Assembly: GCF_000829055.1 (NCBI RefSeq)
Contig: NZ_AP012544.1
Coordinates: forward strand, 868,001 to 932,000
Length of the DNA: 64,000 nt
From: Lacticaseibacillus casei DSM 20011 = JCM 1134 = ATCC 393
Lineage (GTDB): Bacteria > Bacillota > Bacilli > Lactobacillales > Lactobacillaceae
Direction of reading: 5' to 3'
Every line of letters starts with the position of its first letter. The first letter of the stretch is position 1. A program made the translations under genes and the position numbers. This document shows positions 28,698-38,194 of the stretch, in pieces. The notes beneath the pieces were generated by a model. That model made no database searches. It saw only the letters and a program-made list of their open reading frames with translations, and was not told the DNA's origin.

Positions 28698-29675
28698 TTG
28701 GATTTATTTGAAAGCTTAAAAGACAAGATTAACGACAAGCATTTGCGCATTGTATTTCCGGAAGGCGAGGATCCGCGTGTTCTAGGAGCCGCGGTACGAC
28801 TGACCGCCGATGGATTGGTGCAGGCGATTGTACTGGGTAACCCTGAGAAAATTCATAACCTGGCAACCGAAAAAAGCTGGGATTTAAGCAAGTTGACGGT
28901 TCGCGATCCTGAGCATGATGATCTTCACACCAAGATGGTGACCGCGTTCGTTGAGCGGCGGAAAGGCAAGGCAACCCCTGAGCAGGCGGAAAAGATTGTT
29001 CAGGATGCCAATTATTTTGGCACCATGCTCGTTTACATGAAAGAAGCAGACGGCATGGTTTCCGGTGCGGTGCATTCAACGGCTGATACCGTGCGGCCGG
29101 CCTTGCAAATCATCAAGACTCGTCCTGGCGTTCATCTTGTTAGCGGTGCGTTTATCATGCAGCGTGGCCGGGATGAACGATACTTATTTGCGGACAATGC
29201 GATTAATATCGATCCGGATGCCGATCAACTGGCAGAAATCGCGGTTGAATCAGCGAAAACGGCGGCTTTATTCGACATCGATCCACCGCGGGTTGCTTTG
29301 CTGTCATTTTCGACTAAAGGAAGCGCTAAGGGACAACAAGTGGACAAAGTGGTGGCCGCAACCCAGAAAGCTCACGAGCTGGCACCGGATTTGGCATTGG
29401 ATGGTGAGTTGCAGTTTGACGCGGCGTTTGTCCCGACCGTTGCTAAGCAAAAGGCGCCGGAGTCCAAAGTTGCCGGTGAAGCCAATGTCTTTATTTTCCC
29501 GGAATTGCAATCCGGCAACATTGGCTACAAAATTGCCCAGCGGTTTGGCGGCTTTGAAGCCATCGGCCCGATTCTGCAAGGCTTGAATCAGCCGGTTTCC
29601 GACCTCAGTCGTGGCGCTAACGAAGAAGACGTCTACAAGTTGGCCATTATTACAGCGGCCCAGGCCTTGCTATGA
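28698..29675 (+). CDS. pta: phosphate acetyltransferase
   Basis: 325 residues, the short form. It interconverts acetyl-CoA and acetyl phosphate, feeding acetate kinase for ATP or supplying acetyl-CoA. Motifs RIVFPEGEDPRVLGAA, GMVSGAVHSTADTVRPALQI and the C-terminal DLSRGANEEDVYKLA are typical. The TTG start follows GGAGGG at 7 bases. Its last bases overlap tsaE (ATGA), so the two are translationally coupled. Confidence 0.96.
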   Translation: MDLFESLKDKINDKHLRIVFPEGEDPRVLGAAVRLTADGLVQAIVLGNPEKIHNLATEKSWDLSKLTVRDPEHDDLHTKMVTAFVERRKGKATPEQAEKIVQDANYFGTMLVYMKEADGMVSGAVHSTADTVRPALQIIKTRPGVHLVSGAFIMQRGRDERYLFADNAINIDPDADQLAEIAVESAKTAALFDIDPPRVALLSFSTKGSAKGQQVDKVVAATQKAHELAPDLALDGELQFDAAFVPTVAKQKAPESKVAGEANVFIFPELQSGNIGYKIAQRFGGFEAIGPILQGLNQPVSDLSRGANEEDVYKLAIITAAQALL

Positions 29676-30136
29676 CAAGCTTGAAAAAAGATTTTACCAG
29701 CGAAGCCGAACTACAGGCATTCGCCGCTTCGCTAGGTCCGCATTTACAGACAGGGGATGTCCTTCTCTTGGATGGCGATCTTGGTGCCGGCAAAACCAGT
29801 TTTACCAAGGGTCTGGCTAAGGGTCTAGGCATTACGGATTATGTCAAAAGTCCGACGTTTACGATTATTCGCGAATATCGTCACGGTCGGCTGCCACTGT
29901 ATCATATGGATCTTTATCGCTTGGAAGATGGTGGTGCCGAAGATCTTGGACTTGAAGAATACTTTGAAGGTGACGGCGTTTCAGTCGTTGAATGGCCGGA
30001 TTTTCTGGGTGCAAGCGAACCCGAAGCCGATTTGCTGGTGCACTTTCAAAAAGATGAGCAGTCGGATACAACCCGTCATCTTGAATTTGTTCCCCAGGGT
30101 AAGCGCTATGAAACATTGCTTCAAAGCTTAAAATAA
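29672..30136 (+). CDS. tsaE: tRNA threonylcarbamoyladenosine biosynthesis ATPase TsaE
   Basis: 154 residues, a small P-loop ATPase needed with TsaB/TsaD for the t6A37 modification of ANN-decoding tRNAs. Walker A is GDLGAGKTSFTKG, and YVKSPTFTIIREY and HMDLYRLED are conserved family segments. The ATG overlaps the pta stop by 4 bases. The pta-tsaE order is typical for lactobacilli. Confidence 0.95.
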   Translation: MTSLKKDFTSEAELQAFAASLGPHLQTGDVLLLDGDLGAGKTSFTKGLAKGLGITDYVKSPTFTIIREYRHGRLPLYHMDLYRLEDGGAEDLGLEEYFEGDGVSVVEWPDFLGASEPEADLLVHFQKDEQSDTTRHLEFVPQGKRYETLLQSLK

Positions 30137-30171
30137 CTTTGGCGGCACCGATTTTTATTTCAATTTCAACC

Positions 30172-30211
30172 AAAATAGCACTAAGACCAGTGGTGGCTCT
30201 AGTGCTATTTT
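30172..30211 (+). terminator. rho-independent terminator after tsaE
   Basis: AAAATAGCACTA (30172-30183) and TAGTGCTATTTT (30200-30211) form a perfect 12-bp stem with A and T flanks. It ends the ung-pta-tsaE unit. Confidence 0.9.
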
Positions 30212-30257
30212 TAGTGTAACAGGTTAATCATTGGCTATGATAGTTAAAGATTATATT

Positions 30258-30285
30258 TTGATAAGCAAAGTATACATGCTACACT
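30258..30285 (+). promoter_or_regulatory. promoter of the ABC exporter operon
   Basis: TTGATA (30258-30263), 16-bp spacer, then TGCTACACT with an extended -10 (TGC, 30277-30279) and TACACT (30280-30285). It lies about 45 bp before the ATPase start. Confidence 0.65.
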
Positions 30286-30330
30286 GTTAGCAATGTGGAG
30301 CATGACATGAATTAAGAAAGTAGGTGTGCA

Positions 30331-31227
30331 ATGTTAGCAGTTAAAGATCTCGTCAAGACTTTTGGCACCATGACGGCGGTTGATGATGTGAGTTTTACCG
30401 TCAAGCCTGGCGAAATTATGGGACTGATTGGCCAAAACGGGGCCGGTAAAACAACGACGTTCCGAATGATTTTGAATTTTTTGACCCCAGACTCCGGAAC
30501 GATTACCTGGAATGACCATCCGTTCACGGCCAAGGATTATGACATCATCGGCTATTTGCCTGAAGAACGCGGTTTATACCCGAAGATGCGCGTGCAGGAT
30601 CAGATTATTTATTTTGCCCGATTGCGCGGGATGAAGACGGCGGATGTGAAAGCCCGGATTCCCGAATGGTTGGAACGTTTTCAGGTTAAAGGCAAGGCAA
30701 CCGATAAAATCAAGGACCTGAGCAAAGGTAACCAGCAAAAAGTGCAAGTGATTGCGACCATGATTCATATGCCTAAACTGGTGATTCTAGATGAGCCTTT
30801 CTCAGGGTTGGATCCGGTTAATGCAAGCTTGCTAATGGCTGGTATTGAGATGCTAAAAGACAATGGCGCGGCGATTATTTATTCCAGCCACGATATGGCC
30901 AATGTCGAAGCCATCTCGGATCATTTGGTGATGCTGAAGCAAGGAAAAATGGTCTTAAATGGCGCTGTCGGTGACATCCGCGAAAGCTTTGGCCGGACGA
31001 AACTCTTCATTGAGTCAGGCTTATCCCGGGATGATTTGCAAGCCTTTGACGGTGTGACGAATATTCGTCAACATGGTCAGGAATTTGAATTGACGCTGGC
31101 AGATCCCGCAGTGGGCCGCCAAATTTTTGAAAAAGCAGTTGCCAATGGGTACATACCGGAATTTCGGCAACAGCCGCCAACGCTTGATGAGATTTTCCGC
31201 TTGAAAGTTGGTGAAACACATGCATAA
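30331..31227 (+). CDS. ABC exporter ATPase (NatA/YhaQ type)
   Basis: 298 residues. Walker A GQNGAGKTTTFRM, signature LSKGNQQKVQ, Walker B LVILDEPFSGLDPVN and switch His SSHDMANVEA are complete. The C-terminal extension of about 80 residues is typical for the NatA/YhaQ branch. It pairs with the downstream ABC-2 permease to export ions, drugs or peptides; the substrate is unknown. Its 3' end overlaps the permease ATG by 8 bases. Confidence 0.93.
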   Translation: MLAVKDLVKTFGTMTAVDDVSFTVKPGEIMGLIGQNGAGKTTTFRMILNFLTPDSGTITWNDHPFTAKDYDIIGYLPEERGLYPKMRVQDQIIYFARLRGMKTADVKARIPEWLERFQVKGKATDKIKDLSKGNQQKVQVIATMIHMPKLVILDEPFSGLDPVNASLLMAGIEMLKDNGAAIIYSSHDMANVEAISDHLVMLKQGKMVLNGAVGDIRESFGRTKLFIESGLSRDDLQAFDGVTNIRQHGQEFELTLADPAVGRQIFEKAVANGYIPEFRQQPPTLDEIFRLKVGETHA

Positions 31228-32451
31228 ATTCTGGGTCGTCATGAGTCAGGTTTACAAAAAGAATGCCAAAAGCGGTTCGTGGATCTTTTTGGTCTTATCG
31301 CCATTGCTTTTTACATTGCCAAAACGCAGGCACCCGCCCAAGTGGCAGTCGTCAGCGATGTCAGCGCAGTCAGTCAGGCATTAAGTAAGCAAAACAACGA
31401 TGATTTGCATTTCAAAGTGTACCCATCGAGTGAAAAGGCCGATGCGGCGCTGAACGATGAGAAAGTTGACGGCATTTTAACCGTCAGTGCCAAAGATCAA
31501 TTCCGTTCGCGCTATGTTTCGCGGGATAACGGCCAAGAGGTGGATAAAACCACTTTGGTCACGGCACTCAGCGGTTTGAAACTTAGCAGCACCGCAGCAA
31601 GTATGCATCTCACGGCAGCGCAAGTCAGTGCACTGACGCAACCGCCAATGGTCAGCACTAAAACGGTGGCCATCGAAAACGGCAAACAGGTGACCAAGTC
31701 AAACTCAACGCAATTGATGAATCACGGGGTTGCGGTTGTGGTCATGATTTTGATCTTGATGGTGACCATGGTTTATGGCTCGATTCTTGCTCAGGAAATT
31801 GCTACGGAAAAAGGCTCGCGCATCATGGAGATTCTTTTGTCTTCGGTGAGCGCAACCGCCCAATTCTTCGGTAAACTGGCCGGAATCTTCGCGTTGTTAC
31901 TGACACAGCTGGCAATTTATGTGGTTGCCGGGGTGATTAGTTGGCAATTCGTCAAAAATCAGTCGTTTGTGTCCGGTGTTTTGAAACAGTTTGACTTCTC
32001 GATTCTGGTGTCTGGCACCACAGCAATGATTGTCGTTTTCTTCATCATCGGCACCTTGACTTACTCAGTACTGGCTGCACTGACCGGTTCGCTGGTTTCC
32101 AATCAGGAACAGGTCCAACAGGCGGCCATGCCGATTAGTATGCTGGGGTTGATTGGGTATTTCATTACGATTGCGGCTCAATCAAGCGATTCGGCTTTGG
32201 CACAGATTACCAGCTATGTTCCATTCCTGAATGTCTTTGTGATGCCCACCCAGATGTCATTAGGTCGGGCCAGCATGGGCGAGGCGTGGATCAGCGTCGC
32301 CATCAGCCTCGTCTTCCTCGTGCTGTTTACCATGTTTACGGTAAAAGTCTACCGGAACAATGTGTTGGTTTACTCCGGTTCAGGCTTGTGGCAGTCGATG
32401 AAAACGTCCTTTAGCATCTGGAAGTCAGAGCGTAGCGTTGCTAAAAAGTGA
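31220..32451 (+). pseudogene. ABC-2 type exporter permease (NatB/YhaP-like), frameshifted near the N-terminus
   Basis: An ATG at 31220, overlapping the ATPase end, starts HKFWVVMSQVYKKNAKSGS and runs into the first membrane segment WIFLVLSPLL, then goes out of frame and stops about 60 codons in. The rest of the protein (IAKTQAPAQVAVVSDVSAV onward, five or six C-terminal membrane helices, TEKGSRIMEILLSSVSATAQ coupling segment) continues in another frame to 32451. The net change is a loss of one base modulo three around 31305-31325. Loss of more than one base is likely, because the first helix looks shorter than usual. This is real decay or an assembly error. Confidence 0.8.
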
Positions 32452-32543
32452 TATGACAGGACAGCACAGCACAGTTTCTAAATTAAATTGATACTGAGCC
32501 ATAATTTTGTCTGAGCGTTCACAGTTTAGCGAATTCCAAAGGT

Positions 32544-32759
32544 CAAAGAAGTTTAGGCAATAAGCTCCGAGCCGTGCCAAACTCCGCAATCTCCGGCCAG
32601 CTGGGGATGGAACGCTGTGGGCACGACTTTGAACCCGCAAAAACCGCGGTTTCAAAGCTCGTCCTTGTTGTAGGCGGGGCAAAGACCGCCCCACCAACAA
32701 CAATTCCACGGCTGATCCCCATCTGGCCTACGATTGCTACGCTTTGGCACTAATATCTT
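32544..32759 (-). repeat. structured intergenic repeat, family 2, copy B (about 216 bp, inverted)
   Basis: Read on the minus strand it aligns along its length with 13982-14204. The closing stem is conserved (GTGCCAAA with TTTGGCAC, GCAATC with GATTGC, GGCCAG with CTGGCC). One stem position changes as a pair: GGGGAT/ATCCCC here, GGGGCT/AGCCCC in copy A. The two side hairpins have different sequences but still pair: TTGTTGT-GGGGC with GCCCC-ACAACAA, and CTTTGAAACC with GGGTTCAAAG. The strand-specific segment GTCGTGCCCACAGCGTTCCA is identical in both. It lies between two converging genes. Confidence 0.88.
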
Positions 32760-32791
32760 AAAAACTCCAACCAAATTAACCTTGTGGAATA

Positions 32792-32830
32792 AAAAACGAA
32801 CGCATTCCGAAATTGGATACGTTCGTTTTT
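32792..32830. terminator. bidirectional terminator
   Basis: AAAAACGAACG (32792-32802) pairs with CGTTCGTTTTT (32820-32830) and the inner bases GCATTCC/GGAT extend it. It lies just before the end of the minus-strand exonuclease gene. Confidence 0.88.
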
Positions 32831-32877
32831 ATGTTCGGCTAAAAATTATGATCTTCATTCAGATTTTGGCCTATTCA

Positions 32878-33420
32878 TCAACCAGCCTTAGCCAGTTTCA
32901 TCATGGCTTTCGCTCGGGCTTCACCAAAATGTTTGTTCTCGGCAATGAGAATCCGCGCGCAGGCATAACTATCTGCCAACGCGTTGTGGTGATGTTCCAG
33001 CGGAATTTTTAACGCAGCACTGACCGTATCCAACCGATGATTCGGCAGCTTCGGTAAAAATTGCCGTGAAGTCCGAACAGTGTCGATCACCTGATACCGC
33101 GGCGCAGCGATGCCATACCGGTCAAGTGTCAGGCGCAACACCGACACATCAAACGGGGCATTGTGAGCCGTGACAATTCGGCCGGGAGTATAAAACATCT
33201 GGATATGCGGCCAAACCTGATCAAAAGTCGGCTGGTTCTGAACCATATCCGGTGTGATCCCGTGAATGCGAATATTTTGCGGGTCAAAGCGCATCTGCGG
33301 GTCGATGAGCGTGTAGAAACTATCAACAACCCGATTTTGCTGCACAACCACTAAGGCAAGCGAACAGGCCGAGGCCCGTTTGCGATTCGCAGTTTCAAAA
33401 TCCATGGCAATAAAGTCCAT
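32878..33420 (-). CDS. DnaQ-like 3'-5' exonuclease (DEDDh)
   Basis: 180 residues. DEDDh motifs: FIAMDFETANRKRASACSLA (Asp and Glu), HNAPFDVSVL, and HHHNALADSYACARI with the catalytic His and Asp. Single exonuclease domain, so it resembles the stand-alone epsilon-like proteins of lactobacilli rather than PolC. It probably trims single-stranded DNA ends in repair. It lies 11 bp after the exodeoxyribonuclease III gene, forming a small repair operon. Confidence 0.9.
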   Translation of the reverse strand: MDFIAMDFETANRKRASACSLALVVVQQNRVVDSFYTLIDPQMRFDPQNIRIHGITPDMVQNQPTFDQVWPHIQMFYTPGRIVTAHNAPFDVSVLRLTLDRYGIAAPRYQVIDTVRTSRQFLPKLPNHRLDTVSAALKIPLEHHHNALADSYACARILIAENKHFGEARAKAMMKLAKAG

Positions 33421-33431
33421 TATTGACGCTC

Positions 33432-34199
33432 CTATAGTAAATCTTGCGTAGTGAGTTCAACCGGGCAGTGGTCACTGCCCATGATATCGGTGAGAATTTT
33501 GGCATCTTTGACATATGGCTGAAAGTTTGAACTGGCGACAAAGTAGTCAATGCGCCACCCGGCATTATTGGCGCGCGCGTGAAACCGATAGCTCCACCAA
33601 GAATAAGTGACCGTATCGGGATACAGATAGCGGAAAGTGTCGATAAAGCCGCTCTTAAGCTGCTTGGTAAAATCGGCACGTTCCTCATCGGTGAACCCAG
33701 CGTTGTGGTGATTGGTCTTATCATTCTTAAGGTCGATCGGTTCATGGGCAACGTTTAAGTCACCGCAATAAACAAGGGGCTTTTTGGCCGCCAACTGGTT
33801 AGTGTAGTCGCGAAAATCCTTATCCCACTGTTGACGATAATCGAGTCGCTTGAGCTCGCCGCCAGAGTTGGGAGTGTAAACCGTCATCAAGTAAAATTTG
33901 GGATATTCAAGCGTAATGATGCGGCCTTCCTTATCGTGCTCGGGAATCCCCATGCCGTAAGTCACATTGAGCGGTTTGTGTTTCGTAAAAATCGCGGTGC
34001 CTGAATAACCTTTGCGTTCCGCGTAATTAAAATACTGATAGTAGCCAGGAAGATCAAGCGTCACTTGGCCTGCCTGCATTTTGGTTTCCTGAAGACAAAA
34101 CCAATCAGCATCCAGTTCATTAAAAATGGTCATAAAGTCTTTTTTTAAGACGGCTCGCAAGCCATTCACGTTCCATGAAATTAATTTCAAAACGTTCAC
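33432..34199 (-). CDS. exoA: exodeoxyribonuclease III / AP endonuclease
   Basis: 255 residues. EEP-fold motifs include LISWNVNGLRA, WFCLQETKMQAG (metal Glu), VYTPNSGG, YCGDLNVAHEPID and the terminal GSDHCPVEL catalytic His. It cleaves abasic sites and removes 3' blocks. It shares the minus-strand unit with a DnaQ-like exonuclease, and a base-excision glycosylase (ung) lies 5 kb away. Confidence 0.95.
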   Translation of the reverse strand: MNVLKLISWNVNGLRAVLKKDFMTIFNELDADWFCLQETKMQAGQVTLDLPGYYQYFNYAERKGYSGTAIFTKHKPLNVTYGMGIPEHDKEGRIITLEYPKFYLMTVYTPNSGGELKRLDYRQQWDKDFRDYTNQLAAKKPLVYCGDLNVAHEPIDLKNDKTNHHNAGFTDEERADFTKQLKSGFIDTFRYLYPDTVTYSWWSYRFHARANNAGWRIDYFVASSNFQPYVKDAKILTDIMGSDHCPVELTTQDLL

Positions 34200-34324
34200 T
34201 CCTATCGCTACATTACTCTTTTATTCTACTAGACTTTTCTAACAAACGCACGGAGAGGTAAGTGTTCACAAGCGTCAAATTCTGCTAAAATATATAAGTA
34301 GTCTTTTTGAAAGGACCTGATGTT

Positions 34325-35227
34325 GTGGTAGATGCACCACGGATGCTTGAAGGGATCACCATCATGCATGATGAACCGTTAAGCCATTATACGTTTACAA
34401 AAACCGGTGGGCCAGCCGATATACTGGCGTTTCCTAAAAACGTTGCCGAGGTTAGGACTTTAGTTGAATCGGCCCGGCAGCAGCATTTGCCTTTGACGGT
34501 CATCGGAAACGCAAGTAATTTAATTGTGCGCGATGGCGGTATCCGTGGACTGGTCTTGATTTTGACGGCCATGAACGAGATTACGGTGAACGATAACACC
34601 GTAACGGCTCAGGCTGGCGCACGCCTCATTGACACGACTGAAGCTGCGTATCGCGCCGGATTGACCGGTCTTGAGTTCGCGGCCGGAATTCCAGGTAGTG
34701 TCGGCGGCGCACTTTTCATGAATGCTGGGGCATACGGCGGTGAAGTCTGCAATGTCATCAGCAGCGCCCATGTGTTGACGCGCGCAGGTGAATTCAAAAC
34801 CTATAACCATCGCGAATTGAAGTTCTGGTATCGCCATAGTATTGTTCAGGATACCGGCGATGTTGTGTTAAGCGTTACTTTTTCCCTGAAACCCGGCGAT
34901 AAACCGGCAATTCGCGCCAAAATGGACGAACTGAATGCAAGACGGGCGGCTAAACAGCCATTGGAATATCCGTCTTGCGGTTCAGTCTTTAAGCGGCCGC
35001 CGCATCATTTTGTCGGTCCGATGATTCAAAAAGCCGGACTGCAAGGCCACATTATTGGTGGTGCGCAGGTTTCAATGAAGCATGCAGGCTTTATCATCAA
35101 TTTGGGTGACGCAACTGCCACTGATTATCTGGATATGATCCATCTGATCCAGAAAACGGTTAAGGCCAAATTTGGTGTCGATTTAGAAACTGAAGTCCGC
35201 ATCATTGGCGAACCCTTGCAGTCATAG
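34325..35227 (+). CDS. murB: UDP-N-acetylenolpyruvoylglucosamine reductase
   Basis: About 301 residues. It reduces the enolpyruvyl group with NADPH and FAD in peptidoglycan precursor synthesis. FAD-domain motifs [26 protein letters not shown] and [19 protein letters not shown] are present, and the type II catalytic loop SCGSVFKRP with active-site Ser. GTG 34325 is chosen because GAAAGGACC lies 8 bases upstream; the TTG at 34307 lies before it. An extended -10 TGCTAAAAT (34283-34291) lies upstream. Confidence 0.94.
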   Translation: MVDAPRMLEGITIMHDEPLSHYTFTKTGGPADILAFPKNVAEVRTLVESARQQHLPLTVIGNASNLIVRDGGIRGLVLILTAMNEITVNDNTVTAQAGARLIDTTEAAYRAGLTGLEFAAGIPGSVGGALFMNAGAYGGEVCNVISSAHVLTRAGEFKTYNHRELKFWYRHSIVQDTGDVVLSVTFSLKPGDKPAIRAKMDELNARRAAKQPLEYPSCGSVFKRPPHHFVGPMIQKAGLQGHIIGGAQVSMKHAGFIINLGDATATDYLDMIHLIQKTVKAKFGVDLETEVRIIGEPLQS

Positions 35228-35260
35228 CCTACATTCAAAATAAAAGAAAGGGGCCCCACA

Positions 35261-37372
35261 ATGCATTTAGTCGAAGCCGTCTTGTTTTTGATGGCGCTGG
35301 TCATCGTGTCAAACGTGCTCAGCCACTACATTGTCGCTGTCCCGGTATCTTTGATTCAAGTCGCGCTGGGACTCGGCGCGGCTTTGTTTTTTCATTTAAC
35401 GATAAACTTAGCGACCGACTGGTTTATGCTCTTGTTCATTGCGCCGCTTTTGTATTACGATGGACGCCATTTTCCGCGGCGGGAGTTATGGGAACTGCGT
35501 GGACCGATCATCGGAAATGCGATTTTTCTGGTTTTTGCAACGATGCTGGTTGGTGGTTACCTGATTCACTTCCTAATCCCGCCATTGCCGCTGCCTGCAA
35601 GTTTTGCCTTGGCCGCGATTCTCAGCCCGACTGATCCGATTGCGGTTCAGAGCCTGGCCAAGCGGACCCATCTGCCGAGTGGGGTCTTGCACTTGGTCAG
35701 CGGTGAAAGTCTGATCAACGATGCCAGCGGCTTGATCGGCTTCAAATATGGCATTGCCGCAACGTTGACCGGGACATTTGCTTTTGGACACGCCGTTCAG
35801 GACTTCCTCTATGTGGCGTTAGTTGGCGCATTGGCCGGGCTTGTTTTAATCGGGATCATCAACCTAAATCGTAACTGGTTATTGCAACAAGGGATCAATG
35901 ATGTGATTCTGCATACGATTTTGCAGGTGTTAACGCCATTTTTTATTTATTTGATTGTTGACGAATTCATGCACGCTTCCGGCGTTATTGCCGTTGTCGT
36001 GGCAGGACTATTGAGTAATACGCAGCATAATCGATATGTGGCCGCTTTGCCGGAACTAAGAATCGTGTCAGAGCGGACTTGGGATTTAATTGTTTACACG
36101 CTTAACGGAATTATTTTCCTGATTCTGGGCATTGAGCTTCCGGTGGCGATGCGCGATACGATTGCTGATCATGAAGTCAGCACGTTACAGGCACTCGGCT
36201 TTGTCGTGTTGGTCTATCTAGGCATTCTGATTCTACGAACCTTATGGATTTATGGCTATATGTTGCTGACGGTGCGATCAAAAGGTAACCAGCCTTCATG
36301 GCGCGCGGCATTGTTGAGCGGCATTTCAGGAGTGCGCGGTGCTATTACGCTGGTCGGGGTATTCGCGGTACCAGCCGCACTGGCCAATGGTGATCCGTTC
36401 CCGGAACGCAGCCTGATGTTATTTATCGCGGCTGGTGTTGTGGTGCTGAGTCTGATTGTTGCGATCATAGCTCTGCCGATCGTAACCCGATCTGTCGCAC
36501 CTTTGCAAACGCGTGGTTCCACTATTGCAGCGACCGATGACGAGACTGAAGATGATGAGGATCACGCCAATGATGTCCGGATTATTTCGTTGAGTCAGGC
36601 ACAGATGTTTGTGTACCAAATGGCCGTGCGTCGTGTTGAATCCGAGCGACGGGAAAATAATCAAAAAGCGGCACTGGATCTCATCGCAGAATATCAGAAT
36701 CTGATTCGGCGACTGGAACTGGCTGAAGACACCGGGGCAGCGATTCCACCGCTGGTCCAAGATGAGCTCGACCTGCGCAAAGTCGGGGTTCAAGGCGAAT
36801 TATATGCGTTGGATGATTTGTGGCGCGAAAATAAAATTATGTCAAAAAGCTACGCCAAAGCGCGCAAGCAATTAAAGCACCGAATGGATGATTTGGACTC
36901 GATGGCTAAACGCTCGGGCCGGCCGACACTGCGGATGCTTTTTGACCGTTCTGCGTTGCGACTATCACACTTCTGGTACACGGTAGCCAGTGAGCAGAAC
37001 CGCTCGCATCGCTTCTTTAACGAGAAATTGTTCATTGAAAAAGAAACGGCAAAAGGCGGGTTGAAGTACTTGTCGAAATTTCTCCGGCAAAAAGAAAACA
37101 AGGCTCACCATTACAATCGCCAGGTGATTTATTCATTGATTGTCCAGTACCGCAATCGCCTCGCCTCGGTCAAGGCATTGAATACGCATAAATCCACCCA
37201 GTACGAACATGAGCTAAGTCGGTTGCGCGCCATCGCGTTTGCCACAGAACGAACAGCTATCCATGATTTGATGGAAAAAGGCTACATCACCATGACGATG
37301 GCCCAGCGGCTGAATCAAAATGTTAACTTTACCGAAAATGCGGCGACTCTGACGTCTTTGGAGGAAGTTTGA
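35261..37372 (+). CDS. CPA1-family Na+/H+ antiporter with long cytoplasmic tail
   Basis: 703 residues. About twelve membrane helices fill the first 410 residues, with the family signatures LSPTDPIAVQSLAKR, SGESLINDASGLIGFK (ND motif) and GISGVRGAITLVG. The remaining 290 residues are charged, largely helical and cytoplasmic, as in NhaP/YjcE-type exchangers, where they sense pH or ions. It lies 33 bp after murB behind a GAAAGGGG site, so partly co-transcribed. A hairpin terminator follows. Confidence 0.92.
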   Translation: MHLVEAVLFLMALVIVSNVLSHYIVAVPVSLIQVALGLGAALFFHLTINLATDWFMLLFIAPLLYYDGRHFPRRELWELRGPIIGNAIFLVFATMLVGGYLIHFLIPPLPLPASFALAAILSPTDPIAVQSLAKRTHLPSGVLHLVSGESLINDASGLIGFKYGIAATLTGTFAFGHAVQDFLYVALVGALAGLVLIGIINLNRNWLLQQGINDVILHTILQVLTPFFIYLIVDEFMHASGVIAVVVAGLLSNTQHNRYVAALPELRIVSERTWDLIVYTLNGIIFLILGIELPVAMRDTIADHEVSTLQALGFVVLVYLGILILRTLWIYGYMLLTVRSKGNQPSWRAALLSGISGVRGAITLVGVFAVPAALANGDPFPERSLMLFIAAGVVVLSLIVAIIALPIVTRSVAPLQTRGSTIAATDDETEDDEDHANDVRIISLSQAQMFVYQMAVRRVESERRENNQKAALDLIAEYQNLIRRLELAEDTGAAIPPLVQDELDLRKVGVQGELYALDDLWRENKIMSKSYAKARKQLKHRMDDLDSMAKRSGRPTLRMLFDRSALRLSHFWYTVASEQNRSHRFFNEKLFIEKETAKGGLKYLSKFLRQKENKAHHYNRQVIYSLIVQYRNRLASVKALNTHKSTQYEHELSRLRAIAFATERTAIHDLMEKGYITMTMAQRLNQNVNFTENAATLTSLEEV

Positions 37373-37423
37373 TCTTAGAAGTCTGGCTATAGAGCGGCAC
37401 TATTCTTAATAGATAAACGAACG

Positions 37424-37459
37424 GCGGCATCCTTTTCTTAAAAGAAAATGCGATGCCGC
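37424..37459 (+). terminator. hairpin terminator after the antiporter
   Basis: GCGGCATC (37424-37431) pairs with GATGCCGC (37452-37459), and TTTTCTT pairs with AAGAAAA inside. The downstream T run is weak (TGTTTCTG). Confidence 0.7.
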
Positions 37460-37556
37460 TGTTTCTGTGCTGCTAACGATTTAGGCGATATTCATTAAAT
37501 TTTCAGCCAGGCAATCCCGCTTGAAAAATATTTTTGCCCATCTCAGTTATAAAAGC

Positions 37557-37584
37557 TTGCGTTGATGCATGACATTTGTATAAT
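37557..37584 (+). promoter_or_regulatory. promoter of the polyamine transport operon
   Basis: TTGCGT (37557-37562) and TATAAT (37579-37584) with a 16-bp spacer, followed by a perfect operator-like inverted repeat (37598-37610). Confidence 0.75.
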
Positions 37585-37597
37585 AGGCAGAGTCAGT

Positions 37598-37610
37598 AAA
37601 CTTGAAGTTT
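37598..37610 (+). promoter_or_regulatory. operator-like inverted repeat before the XRE-cupin regulator
   Basis: AAACTTGAAGTTT is a perfect inverted repeat with a single central base, just downstream of the predicted transcription start. The position suits autorepression by the XRE-cupin regulator encoded next. Binding is inferred. Confidence 0.6.
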
Positions 37611-37641
37611 AGTTTAAAGAAACCTAAAAAGGCGGTGTGCC

Positions 37642-38181
37642 ATGGACATTGGTAGTAAAATTCGTGATCTGCGCATTCGAAAAAACCTGACACAGGAAGA
37701 ACTCGGGGAGCGGACCGACTTATCGAAAGGGTATATTTCGCAGGTTGAACATGACCAGAGTTCACCGTCACTCGAGACCTTCTTTGATATTCTGAGCGTT
37801 CTAGGCGAATCTCCAGCAGACTTTTTCCGGGAAGAGCCGGTTGATTCGCTGGTTTACCACGAAGAAGACCAGGTCACTTATCTGGATGAGGATAAAGGCT
37901 ACCAACTGAAGTGGCTGGTGCCGGAAAGTAATGAAAATGAGATGGAGCCGGTGATGATCGATTTTGCGCCGGATGGCATTTTTAAAACGTTTGAACCATC
38001 CCCGGCCGAGACCTTTGTTTACGTCGTCAGCGGCAAAGTGAAACTGCTGCTGGGCGATCAGGCTTATGTTGCCAAAAAAGGCGAAACCATTTATTTTCAC
38101 GCAACGAAACAACATCAACTTGTCAACGCAGCAACGGGTCGCAGCAAGTGCCTGCTGGTTGCGACAGCATCTTATTTATAA
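37642..38181 (+). CDS. XRE-cupin transcriptional regulator of the pot operon (PuuR-like)
   Basis: 179 residues. An N-terminal XRE helix-turn-helix ([20 protein letters not shown], about residues 15-34) is joined to a C-terminal cupin barrel (about residues 110-179; [19 protein letters not shown]). This domain pair is used by PuuR-type regulators that bind polyamines or related ligands. It sits directly before potABCD with a 13-base spacing, as in many lactobacilli, so it likely represses the operon when polyamines are plentiful. ATG after AAAAGGCGG. Confidence 0.9.
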   Translation: MDIGSKIRDLRIRKNLTQEELGERTDLSKGYISQVEHDQSSPSLETFFDILSVLGESPADFFREEPVDSLVYHEEDQVTYLDEDKGYQLKWLVPESNENEMEPVMIDFAPDGIFKTFEPSPAETFVYVVSGKVKLLLGDQAYVAKKGETIYFHATKQHQLVNAATGRSKCLLVATASYL

Positions 38182-38194
38182 GGAGTTGGGGTCA

